Shown: positions 44,809 to 52,821 of the stretch, piece after piece
How positions within the stretch are numbered: position 1 is the stretch's first letter
Layout of the letters: each line of letters starts with the position of its first letter
Notes under the pieces: model-generated
Database searches by the model: none
Told to the model about the DNA's origin: nothing
Seen by the model: the letters and a program-made list of their open reading frames with translations, nothing else
DNA from: Spirosoma rhododendri
GTDB lineage: Bacteria > Bacteroidota > Bacteroidia > Cytophagales > Spirosomataceae
Assembly: GCF_012849055.1 (NCBI RefSeq)
Contig: NZ_CP051677.1
Location: forward strand, 372,001-436,000
DNA length: 64,000 nucleotides
Direction of reading: 5' to 3'
Made by a program: the position numbers and the translations under genes

Positions 44809-45297
44809 ATGAACCGTTTTGTACTCGTTTGTTTGTTGTTGCTGTCGCGGCCGGGAGTGCAGGCCAGTCAGTCGGGTGGCATTCAGTTTTTTACGGGCTC
44901 CTGGCAGCAGGCACTGGCCGAAGCCCGGCGGCAGCACAAACCTATTTTCCTCGACATCTACGCTCACTGGTGCCCGCCCTGCCAGCGGATGGCCCGCGAA
45001 GCGCTGCCCAGTCCGGTCGTTGGGGCGGCTTACAACGACCGGTTCATCAACTACCAGCTCGATGCTGAAGTCGGGGAAGGGCTATCGCTGGCCCGGCAAT
45101 ACGGCATTGCCAGCTACCCAACCGCCCTGTTTCTGACCCCCGACGGCCAGCTAATTCACCGGGGTGTGGGGTACGCCGGTGTCAACGGTATGGTACAGCA
45201 GGCAAATCTGGTGCTGCGCATGCCCGCCATGCGTCGGGCGCTCCGCAAACGCCCGGCCGTCACTTCTTTAGCTGATACGCTGCGTACCTCACCCTGA
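44809..45297 (+). CDS. periplasmic thioredoxin-like protein (paralogue 3)
   Basis: A protein of 162 residues with signal peptide (MNRFVLVCLLLLSRPGVQA). It keeps the family's opening IQFFTGSWQQALAEARRQHKP and a thioredoxin fold with WCPPCQ in place of WCGPCK, and the cis-proline segment SYPTAL. It lacks the long helical C-domain of the copies at 19990 and 22069. The CPPC motif is common in cytochrome-maturation thioredoxins, but a specific role cannot be assigned. Confidence 0.82.
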   Translation: MNRFVLVCLLLLSRPGVQASQSGGIQFFTGSWQQALAEARRQHKPIFLDIYAHWCPPCQRMAREALPSPVVGAAYNDRFINYQLDAEVGEGLSLARQYGIASYPTALFLTPDGQLIHRGVGYAGVNGMVQQANLVLRMPAMRRALRKRPAVTSLADTLRTSP

Positions 45298-45334
45298 TAC
45301 TCTACCCACAGCGTGAAATCGCTAACTTGCCCGC

Positions 45335-45823
45335 ATGATTCGATTTATTCTGAAAAACAGCCTTCCCTGCCTGTTCGCGGGGGTACTGATAATGGGTTGC
45401 GGCTCGGCCAGCAATCAACCCTGCGACCCGACACCGGTTGCGGTATCGGCCCTGCCGGAAGAAATTACGACCCTCAGGCAGTTTATCACCAGCAAAGGCA
45501 TCAAGGCTACGGCCGACGAGCGCGGCTTTTACTACACCATTCAGTCGCCCGGTACCGGTGCCAAACCAACCATCTGTTCGGAGGTTACGGTCAATTACGT
45601 CGGTAAGCTGACCAACAATGAAACGTTCGACAGCGGCAACGATGTAAGCTTCGGACTGAATCAACTGGTGCTGGGGTGGCAGGAAGGCATTCCGCTCATC
45701 GCACCCGGTGGCCGGATTACGCTGTATCTACCGCCCAGTCTGGCTTACGGTTCGCAGGAGCAGCCGGGTATTCCGGCCAACTCGATACTGGTATTCGACA
45801 TCGATCTGAAAGCGGTCAAGTAA
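45335..45823 (+). CDS. FKBP-type peptidyl-prolyl isomerase lipoprotein
   Basis: A protein of 162 residues. Lipoprotein signal peptide with the lipobox in LIMGCGSAS, then an FKBP domain (about 60-162) with VTVNYVGKLTNNETFDS, LVLGWQEGIPLIAPGG and LAYGSQEQPGIPANSILVFDIDL. It should catalyse proline cis-trans isomerisation at the periplasmic face of the outer membrane, helping exported proteins fold. It follows the thioredoxin-like gene by 37 bases, so the two envelope folding factors may be co-transcribed. Confidence 0.92.
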   Translation: MIRFILKNSLPCLFAGVLIMGCGSASNQPCDPTPVAVSALPEEITTLRQFITSKGIKATADERGFYYTIQSPGTGAKPTICSEVTVNYVGKLTNNETFDSGNDVSFGLNQLVLGWQEGIPLIAPGGRITLYLPPSLAYGSQEQPGIPANSILVFDIDLKAVK

Positions 45824-45873
45824 CCGACAGCTTCTCCCCTACTCACGCTTCCTGACGTACAATGCTTTGTGCT

Positions 45874-45922
45874 GGTCAGGGCCGTCACCATCATACTGGT
45901 TGGCGGCCCTGACCTTTTTTTT
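45874..45922 (+). terminator. Rho-independent terminator after the FKBP gene
   Basis: GGTCAGGGCCG and CGGCCCTGACC form an 11-bp stem, followed by eight T. Confidence 0.9.
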
Positions 45923-46326
45923 GGTATCGACTTACAGCGATAAACGGCACCATACGCAGCCAGTGCAGTTGTCTCCTGATACACAGCTACCATCTACTAA
46001 ATATGATTGCTTATAGCATACTATCATATGTAGTTTTACTGAGTAAAATTACCAGACACCACCCATGAACTTCCTGCCCGTCGCCCCTCCTGCTCTGTAT
46101 CAAAGCATGCTTCTTTCCTCGGCAACGCCCATCAACGCGACGTTCGGCAGCTAACCGCTATTGGCACCCTTCCCGATCAGTCCGCCCCCTGCCGACTGAT
46201 CGCCGTGATAAGCTGACGCCATCCCGCAGTCGACTGGCGGATTCCCCATTTTGCTCAACGCCCCTTTAATCTGCCCAACCGGCAGACCCAATAATTATCT
46301 CTTTATAACCACTATTCTTACTTTGC
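45923..46326. other. gene-free leader region of the metzincin gene
   Basis: About 400 bases without a credible frame. An AT-rich part (45990-46050) is followed by a GC-normal part and ends in a possible promoter-like CTTACTTTGC immediately before the ATG 46327. The position of that element raises the possibility that translation starts at Met6 (46342). Layout is like the leader of the giant protein at 9921 but I saw no strong shared sequence. Confidence 0.4.
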
Positions 46327-49300
46327 ATGCAACGTGCGTTTATGTGTAGAGCCGTCCTACTACTGGCGGCACTCTGTTCCAGCGTAGCCACCAGCTGGGG
46401 GCAAAACCCGTTTTTTGAGCCGCTTTCGTCGGCACAGGCACGCGTAGCGACACCGGTCATTTTGGGATTAAAAGCCTACGTTCCCTACCAGCTTAAAACT
46501 ACTGACCTGCGTAGTTATCTGGCCAAAGCACCGCTCGAATTCCAGCGCGGGGGCAACCCGCTCCCCGTGACCATCCCGCTGCCCGACGGTACGACCGAAA
46601 CGTTTGCCCTGCTCGAATCGCCAATTCTGGCACCGGCGGTGGCGTCTAAGCACCCGGAAATCAAGACGTATACGGGTAAAGGGACCCGTCACCCAACCTA
46701 CACGATCCGGCTTAGCTTTACCAGCAGCGGTTTCGACGCCATTATTCTCGGCGTCAGCAATGATGCCGTCTATTACACCAAAGTATCGACCGATCCGGCC
46801 AGTCAGGTATACGTGACGTACTTCGCCCGCGACGCGAAGAAAGCCGAATCCGCTCAGCCCTTCGGACCCGTTGGTACGGGCAAATGCGGCACGGTGTCGC
46901 CAGCGATCGATACCAGGACCGGAAACAACGGTGCCCGGGTGGGGGCTGACAACAACACCGGCGCGACCCTGCGTACGTTCCGGCTTGCCCTGGCCGCGAC
47001 GAAGGAGTTTACCAACAAGCGGGGTGGTGGCGACGTTACAGCCGCCTACAACGCGCTGGTTGGCTACGTAAACCGGATGAACGCCGTGTACCGCGTTGAA
47101 CTGAGTGTTGCGTTTACGCTCGTCAGCGACCAGTCGACCATTTTTACGGCGGCTAATGACGGTGGCTATAACAATGGCGACCTGGCGTCGATGCTGGGTA
47201 AAAACCAGTCGGTGCTCGACGCGGCCGTGGGCGATAGCAAGTACGACATCGGCCACGTACTGGGGAACTCGGGCGGCTCGGGTGAAGGGTTGGCCGTCGC
47301 TCCGTCGGCCTGTGTTTCCGGCCAGAAAGCAATGGGTGCCAGTAGCTTCGGCGACGGTTCGTTTGCTCCCATCTTCGACGATCAGACGTTTAGCCACGAA
47401 GTAGGCCACCAGTTCAGCATGAGCCACACCTTCAACAGCAGCATCCCCGTCTGTACAACCCGCGAAGCTAAAACGTCGGTGGAGCCCGGTGCCGGTACGA
47501 CGATCATGAGCTACGGCTATACCTGTTCGGGTGCGGCCGGTAACGACGACTACGAAACGCCCACCTACCAGCCCATTCTGAACTTCCACACGGCCAGCTA
47601 CGCCCAGGCAGCCAAGTACATCGGCACGCTGACCTGCTTCACATCGACCGTGCTCGACAACGCCGTTCCGGCAATTACAAAGTTCCCGGCCAACGTAACG
47701 ATTCCGAAATCGACCCCGTTTACCCTGTCGGGCGAAGCCACCGACGCCAACACGGCCGACGTACTGAGCTATTCGTGGGAAGGGACCGACATTGGGCAGG
47801 TTACGCCCGATGGCACGACCCTGGCCAACACCGCACAGCCGCCGTTCTTCCGCAGCTACGCACCCGCCAGCACCGGCACCCGTATCTTCCCCCGCCTGTC
47901 GGCCATTCTGAACGGCAGCAACTACGCCAAAGGCGACAAACTACCGTCGGTCGGAGTGGCCACTAACCTCCGCATGACGGTTCGTGACAACGTCGGGGGC
48001 CTGACCTACCAGATGGTCACGGTAACGGTCGATGGTAATTCGGGGCCATTCCTGGAAACAACCAACCTGTCCGGTTCATACGCTGGCGGTTCGTCGCAAA
48101 CCATCACGTGGAGCGTCAACAATACCGACGTAGCCCCGATCAACTGCGCGACGGTCGATATTCTGCTCTCAACCGACGGTGGACAAACCTTTCCAACAAC
48201 GCTGCTGAGCGCCACCCCCAACGACGGTAACGAACCGATAACGCTGCCTTCCGTACTGACCGAAAAAGCCCGGATCAAGATCGTCAGCAGCAACGGCGTA
48301 TTCTTCGACATTTCAAACGCCAACTTTACCATTACGGCCCCGGCTCCCCCCATCGTGAAAATCACCGCGCCTGACCCGGTTGCATCGGAAGGGCCAAGAA
48401 GCGGTGGACGTAAAGCGGCCGTCGGTGCCCGTGCGGGGGCCGTTGATCCGGGCATGCTCAAATTCGAGCGCAGTAATTCGGTCGGTACGCTGGTCGTCAA
48501 CTACAAAATCGGTGGTACGGCTACGCCCGGCGAAGACTTCGCCACCCTGCCTACGTCGGTCACGTTCACCAATGGCCAGTCGGTCGTGATGGAAGAACTC
48601 GACCCCCTCGACAACAACGAAGATGGCGAAGGCGATGAAACAGCCGTGTTCTCGCTGATCGATGAGGCCGATTACGACCTCGACCCATCGGAGGAGGCCG
48701 CTACGATTGTCATTAAGGAAAACAACAGTAACACGACCTTCTCGATTGTTGGCGTTACCAAGCCGTCCTGTACAACGCTGTCGGCCACGCAGCGGCAGCT
48801 GACGTTCAGCCCGCGCTACGAAGGGCTGACCGGCAAGACCGTTACGTTCCGGGTAGTCAATGAACTGCCAGCCACCACCGCATCTGGCCCCTTCACGCTG
48901 AAACTGTATACCGACAATCCGGCCATCACGCTGAAAGCCGTACAGCAGGGCACCGACAACGAAGCCAGCTACGTCTATGACTGGCTCGCAACCTGCACCA
49001 GCAGTACTGCTGTTACACCGACAACGCCCCAGCCCACGATTCCCCTGTCGATCACGGGCGCTACACTGGTTAGCTGTCAGGCCACATCAGCCACGCAGCG
49101 GCAGCTTCAGTTTAGCCCGCAGTATGGCGGTGGAACGGCGGAACCGATTCATTTTTCGGTCGTCAACGAGATGATGCCGACAACCGCCACCGGCCCATAC
49201 ACGCTGAACCTGTACACCGACAACCCGGCTATCACGCTACGGGCTGTGCAGGGTGCCAACACCGCCAGCTATGTCTACAACTGGCTGGCTGCCTGCACCA

Positions 49301-49905
49301 CAACTACGCAACCAACGTCACCGACCACGTCGCCAACAGCGTCGTTTACCATTACCAGTGTCGTTATGAACAACTGCCAGACCACGTCGGCCACCAAGCG
49401 CGACATCAGCATCACGCCCCAGTATAGCGGCACGACGGGGCAACCCATCACGTTCCACGTCGTCAACGAAACGACCCCGACGACCAGCGCAGGCCCGTAT
49501 ATGCTGAGTCTGTACACCGACAACCCGGTGATTACGCTCAAAGCCATGCAACAGGGCACCGACACGGAAGTCAGCTTTGCGTACAACTGGCTGGCAAACT
49601 GCCAGACACCCACGCCCAGCCGCATCGGTACGGGCGAACCGGGCGCGAACCTGCAACTTCAGGTGCTGGGCAATCCGGCCCGAAATGGTCGGTTGAGCGT
49701 ACAGGTGCTGGGTGCCGCCGGGCAGTCGCTGAACCTGAATCTGCTCGACGCGCAGGGTCAGCAGGTCGATACGCACCGGGTTGAGCAGGCTGGTTCGCAG
49801 GAGCAACACACCTTCGAAATCAGCCGCTACCCGACCGGCGTACTGTTGCTCCGCGCCATCACGCCCACGCAGTCGCAGACGCTCCGCATCGTCAAGGCGG
49901 AGTAA
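46327..49905 (+). CDS. secreted metzincin metalloprotease with type A T9SS sorting domain
   Basis: A protein of 1192 residues. Signal peptide (CRAVLLLAALCSSVATSWGQ), a propeptide (about 27-200), and a reprolysin-like catalytic domain (about 215-440) with zinc motif HEVGHQFSMSH (His357, His361, His367; catalytic Glu358) and Met-turn IMSYG (Met394). Then Ig-like and Calx-beta domains (about 445-800); the Calx-beta carries an Arg/Lys/Gly-rich insertion (about 689-708). Three 84-86-residue modules shared with the giant protein at 9921 follow, and the last 80 residues (LQVLGNPARNGRLSV ... LRAITPTQSQTLRIVKAE) are a type A T9SS signal. The enzyme should be a surface or released zinc protease. A terminator follows. 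Confidence 0.9.
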   Translation: MQRAFMCRAVLLLAALCSSVATSWGQNPFFEPLSSAQARVATPVILGLKAYVPYQLKTTDLRSYLAKAPLEFQRGGNPLPVTIPLPDGTTETFALLESPILAPAVASKHPEIKTYTGKGTRHPTYTIRLSFTSSGFDAIILGVSNDAVYYTKVSTDPASQVYVTYFARDAKKAESAQPFGPVGTGKCGTVSPAIDTRTGNNGARVGADNNTGATLRTFRLALAATKEFTNKRGGGDVTAAYNALVGYVNRMNAVYRVELSVAFTLVSDQSTIFTAANDGGYNNGDLASMLGKNQSVLDAAVGDSKYDIGHVLGNSGGSGEGLAVAPSACVSGQKAMGASSFGDGSFAPIFDDQTFSHEVGHQFSMSHTFNSSIPVCTTREAKTSVEPGAGTTIMSYGYTCSGAAGNDDYETPTYQPILNFHTASYAQAAKYIGTLTCFTSTVLDNAVPAITKFPANVTIPKSTPFTLSGEATDANTADVLSYSWEGTDIGQVTPDGTTLANTAQPPFFRSYAPASTGTRIFPRLSAILNGSNYAKGDKLPSVGVATNLRMTVRDNVGGLTYQMVTVTVDGNSGPFLETTNLSGSYAGGSSQTITWSVNNTDVAPINCATVDILLSTDGGQTFPTTLLSATPNDGNEPITLPSVLTEKARIKIVSSNGVFFDISNANFTITAPAPPIVKITAPDPVASEGPRSGGRKAAVGARAGAVDPGMLKFERSNSVGTLVVNYKIGGTATPGEDFATLPTSVTFTNGQSVVMEELDPLDNNEDGEGDETAVFSLIDEADYDLDPSEEAATIVIKENNSNTTFSIVGVTKPSCTTLSATQRQLTFSPRYEGLTGKTVTFRVVNELPATTASGPFTLKLYTDNPAITLKAVQQGTDNEASYVYDWLATCTSSTAVTPTTPQPTIPLSITGATLVSCQATSATQRQLQFSPQYGGGTAEPIHFSVVNEMMPTTATGPYTLNLYTDNPAITLRAVQGANTASYVYNWLAACTTTTQPTSPTTSPTASFTITSVVMNNCQTTSATKRDISITPQYSGTTGQPITFHVVNETTPTTSAGPYMLSLYTDNPVITLKAMQQGTDTEVSFAYNWLANCQTPTPSRIGTGEPGANLQLQVLGNPARNGRLSVQVLGAAGQSLNLNLLDAQGQQVDTHRVEQAGSQEQHTFEISRYPTGVLLLRAITPTQSQTLRIVKAE
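48739..49602 (+). repeat. three tandem copies of the YTLxLYTDNP module
   Basis: Copies at 48739-48996, 49045-49296 and 49345-49602, with about 50-base linkers. The products share VNE, TGPYTL or GPFTL, LYTDNPAI and YDWLATC or YNWLAAC. The giant protein gene has one copy at 12903-13160. Confidence 0.88.
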
Positions 49906-49918
49906 CGACGCGTTGTCC

Positions 49919-49975
49919 AAAAGCAGTTGGGCCCCGAAATACGCTAGTCTCGTATTTCGGGGCCCAACTGCTTTT
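49919..49975 (+). terminator. strong terminator after the metzincin gene
   Basis: A perfect 25-bp stem (arms 49919-49943 and 49951-49975) with a 7-base loop. It starts with AAAAGCAG and ends CTGCTTTT. Confidence 0.88.
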
Positions 49976-50032
49976 GGCAGTAATTTATCTTCGGACTTTT
50001 ATTTACAGTTTACTGACGAAATTGCGGTTGTT

Positions 50033-50413
50033 ATGACTGACGAAACACTCACCCAAGTATTACCCGAACACAAGGGGCTGGCGTTTATTATCACCAAATC
50101 ATACAAGAAGGATATGTCGGCGGAGGCTCTTTACGAAGCAACGCGTGGTGTCTGGAAAGACGTACCCGAACATGACGCTTCCTTTCTATATGCCTTCGCT
50201 ACCTGCAAGGGTATTGTAAAAGAGGTCTACGAGATCGAGCAGTGGGAAAAGGCAGGAACTAAGCCGTACACGATGGTGTCACACGCCGACACAAATCTGA
50301 CGAACCGGTGGGAGTTCGTTGGCCACGTTGCCCCCGAATCGGTGCGTAGTTTATATATCGGAAAGAAAATAGTGAGGAGTTATGGCTCTCCGTTCAAGAA
50401 AGTCGGCGGCTAA
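50033..50413 (+). CDS. hypothetical small cytoplasmic protein
   Basis: A protein of 126 residues with no signal peptide. The C-terminal half (YEIEQWEKAG ... RWEFVGHVAPESVRSLYIGKKI) recalls an uncharacterised small domain with a W-E-F-x-G-x-x-A-P-x-x-x-R pattern seen in assorted bacterial proteins, which I cannot name with confidence. ATG 50033 is chosen because the longer upstream frame overlaps the metzincin gene and crosses its terminator. No clear partner; the next element is a palindromic repeat pair. Confidence 0.65.
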   Translation: MTDETLTQVLPEHKGLAFIITKSYKKDMSAEALYEATRGVWKDVPEHDASFLYAFATCKGIVKEVYEIEQWEKAGTKPYTMVSHADTNLTNRWEFVGHVAPESVRSLYIGKKIVRSYGSPFKKVGG

Positions 50414-50434
50414 TTGACTTAGCCTGGCCTTAAC

Positions 50435-50531
50435 GCTTTTCTGTCATCCCGACGACAGGAGGGATCTTTGGTAATAGGCAATTTCCTCGCTTCTAACGAA
50501 GATCCCTCCTGTCGTCGGGATGACAAAAAGC
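50435..50531. repeat. inverted pair of palindromic repeats (family D)
   Basis: Arms 50435-50468 and 50499-50531 are near-exact reverse complements (one indel) over 33 bases around a 30-base spacer. The core is GTCATCCCGACGACAGGAGG and each arm holds an inner ATCCC/GGGAT palindrome. Similar sequences are common as intergenic repeats in Bacteroidota genomes, from memory. It separates two convergent genes. Confidence 0.75.
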
Positions 50532-50548
50532 GTTTCATAAGGCAGCCC

Positions 50549-51664
50549 CTAAAAGCCAACCTTTTTGAATTCCTGCCGTTCGCCGGACACGGTTTGGTCG
50601 TCGATGTTGAAGATGTCGGCGAGGGTCATAGGTTCCGGCGTCCGGTAGTCCATGCCCAGTTGCGTGAGCAGCGCGTTGGCTTTGTCGGGGCTTAGCTTGC
50701 CGAATGCGTAGTCGACCATCAGGCGTCCCTTCCGCATCAGGGCCTTGTCGAGCAGGTGTTTGCTGGCGTTGAACGTGGCAATAACCTGAATGTGCATACA
50801 ATCGGCCAGCAGTCCGTCGGTCAGGTTCAGAATGTTCGACACGCTGTTGGTATCACCCCCGGCTTCGCGCGATTGCAGAATCCGCTCGGCATCCTCGATA
50901 ATCAGCACCGAGTCTTTGTTTTCGAGCAGAAACGGAATGATTTCGGGCGAGGTCAGGTAGTTGGTCATGTAGGGCGGCAGGATGAGCATGTCCTTCTTGA
51001 CCAGCGAACTCAGGTGCTTTATGTACGTGGTTTTGCCGGTGCCCGGTTCGCCGTGCAGCAGAATCAGTCCTTTGCTTTTGGGTTGCCCCAGCAACGTGAC
51101 CAGCCGCTCGTGAACGGGCAGAAAATCGTCGTTGTAGTGTAAATCCAGGTTGATATCGGGCGGATTTATCTCGACCCGTTCGGTGTGCAATCCCCCCAGT
51201 CCGCTCTGAATCAGGTAGATATTCGTCTGATTATCTTCGTGAGCGTATTTGTACTCGTTCAGCCCGTCGAGCAGCGTTTTTACCGACGGTTCAGTGTGGT
51301 ACAAGCCGTAGAGCCGAAAAAACCGGTCGCCCACAAACTCGGCTTTCAGCAGTATCCCGTCGTCGTGCTGGTATACCCGCTCAACCGACTGCCAGCCTTC
51401 GTCGGTTACGCGTATCGACTGGTTAATGAGCTGAAAACCCCGACTCGCGAACAACTCCCGCGCCGACGGTTTGAAATCTTCGCTGAAATGCAGGTAGTTG
51501 GGATACGACCCGAACGTCTGTACAAAATGCGGGGCCAGCGGAAACTCCCGGTCGAGGTCGCTGGGAATGTATAAATTTTGAATGATTGGCGAATTCGGCA
51601 TATAATGGTCAGCCCCCAGACGGCGAAGCCGGTTAGTCATCGCCCGCTCCTTGTGCGGCATCAA
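50549..51664 (-). CDS. AAA-family ATPase
   Basis: A cytoplasmic protein of 371 residues. The first 190 residues are unassigned. The AAA core (about 195-320) has Walker A GEPGTGKTTYI, Walker B SVLIIEDAE, a sensor-1 segment VIATFNASKH and an arginine-finger segment RKGRLMVDYAF, close to the Bcs1/FtsH-like AAA branch. No protease or nuclease domain is fused. It lies downstream of the T9SS surface locus with a 135-base gap holding a degenerate inverted repeat, so a link with that locus is possible but not shown. Role unknown: protein remodelling is usual for the family. Confidence 0.82.
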   Translation of the reverse strand: MMPHKERAMTNRLRRLGADHYMPNSPIIQNLYIPSDLDREFPLAPHFVQTFGSYPNYLHFSEDFKPSARELFASRGFQLINQSIRVTDEGWQSVERVYQHDDGILLKAEFVGDRFFRLYGLYHTEPSVKTLLDGLNEYKYAHEDNQTNIYLIQSGLGGLHTERVEINPPDINLDLHYNDDFLPVHERLVTLLGQPKSKGLILLHGEPGTGKTTYIKHLSSLVKKDMLILPPYMTNYLTSPEIIPFLLENKDSVLIIEDAERILQSREAGGDTNSVSNILNLTDGLLADCMHIQVIATFNASKHLLDKALMRKGRLMVDYAFGKLSPDKANALLTQLGMDYRTPEPMTLADIFNIDDQTVSGERQEFKKVGF

Positions 51665-51699
51665 TCAGGTCGGTTTCGGTTCAGTATCCCGAAGGTAAC

Positions 51700-51790
51700 A
51701 CTTGACGGTTTACGGTCTAGGGTTTACGGTTTAAAGTTGTCGGCCATCGGCAGCGCCGGTCGATCCAACCTTAACCAGTAACCCTTGATC
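51700..51790. repeat. degenerate inverted repeat (family E, copy 3)
   Basis: GGTTTACGGTCTAGGGTTTA on the left is mirrored, less exactly, by AACCTTAACCAGTAACCCTT on the right. It lies in the gap between the AAA ATPase and PorP/SprF genes. Confidence 0.45.
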
Positions 51791-51799
51791 GGCAAACGC

Positions 51800-52699
51800 T
51801 CAGTACGAAAAGCGAAGGGAGCCGGGGGAAAAGCGAAGCATGATTTCATGGACGCTGTTTTCATTGTACTGCATGGCGTTGGGGCTCTCGGGCGTCCGGG
51901 AGTAGAACAGATAACCGAGCCGGATAGCCGGGGAAATCTGGTACTCGGCCAGCAACTGTAGGTAATTGGTCGATATGATGCCGGGGCTGTTCTGCCGGTA
52001 CGACACCCCCAGACCCAGTTGCTCGGCAAACCAGAGCCGTGCGTTGAGGTCGACACCCAGCGGACGGTCCGCTATCTTGGAAAGCAGTACCGAGGGTATC
52101 AGAACGGCGGTTTCGCTGAGGGGGAAGCGATAGCCCGCCTGGATCATCAACGGCCGAACGGCGGGGTAGAGTGTCAGCCCCGCCACGCTGGGTTCGCGCG
52201 AGATCAGTTCGGGCAGTGAGATGCCGGCAAAAAAGCGATCGGCCTGGTAGTAAACGCCCAGCCCCAGACTGCCTATCGGGCGGTTGATGTTGGCGGCACT
52301 GGCCTGATCGTAAATGGGCAGCACGTTGACCCCGCCCGATAAACCAACCGACAAATGCGACAGGGCGGGCAGGTTGAATCGGTACGCTACGCTGCCCAGT
52401 ACACCCGTGGCGGCAAACAGGCCCATGCGATCGTTGAAGGCCTGAAAGCCCAGCCCCACGCGCCCGTTGCTGACGGCCCCATCCATCGACACCGCCTGCG
52501 ACACCGGGGCGTTACGAATGCCAAACCATTTCCGGCGCAGAAAGGCCGACAGTTGAAAGCTTTCCCGGCTACCGGCGTAGGCGGGATTGATGCTCAGGTT
52601 ATTAACCAGATACTGCGAATACAGCATTTCCCGTTGCGCCCGCACCGGTCCTGCCAGCCCGCACACAACACCAATCACAACCAGCCAGCAATTCCGCAT
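51800..52699 (-). CDS. PorP/SprF-family outer-membrane protein (copy 1)
   Basis: A protein of about 299 residues with signal peptide (CWLVVIGVVCGLAGPVRAQ) and the family opening YSQYLVNNLSINPAYAGSR, followed by a 14-strand-type barrel (repeats of GLGFQ, VGLSGGVN, IGSLGLGVYY) and the ending EIMLRFSPG. PorP/SprF proteins serve as outer-membrane partners of T9SS C-terminal domains, especially type B cargo such as SprB. The frame extends 68 codons upstream but only this start yields a signal peptide. It lies 122 bases after the PorE-like gene, in the same direction, as part of the surface locus read from the right edge. Confidence 0.9.
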   Translation of the reverse strand: MRNCWLVVIGVVCGLAGPVRAQREMLYSQYLVNNLSINPAYAGSRESFQLSAFLRRKWFGIRNAPVSQAVSMDGAVSNGRVGLGFQAFNDRMGLFAATGVLGSVAYRFNLPALSHLSVGLSGGVNVLPIYDQASAANINRPIGSLGLGVYYQADRFFAGISLPELISREPSVAGLTLYPAVRPLMIQAGYRFPLSETAVLIPSVLLSKIADRPLGVDLNARLWFAEQLGLGVSYRQNSPGIISTNYLQLLAEYQISPAIRLGYLFYSRTPESPNAMQYNENSVHEIMLRFSPGSLRFSY

Positions 52700-52821
52700 C
52701 CTATTCACACGCTTGTACCAATCAACGTTTAGCTCCGTGACCCGTCGACGGCTTATCTCCAGTCCGGCAGATGCGGAGAGAGACAGCCCCTGTAGCCAGT
52801 CGCGAAGGTAAGCGATTCGCG

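Noticed and set aside
49781..50032. Long N-terminal extension of the small gene at 50033
   Set aside because: The extension overlaps the metzincin C-terminus in another frame and crosses a strong terminator.
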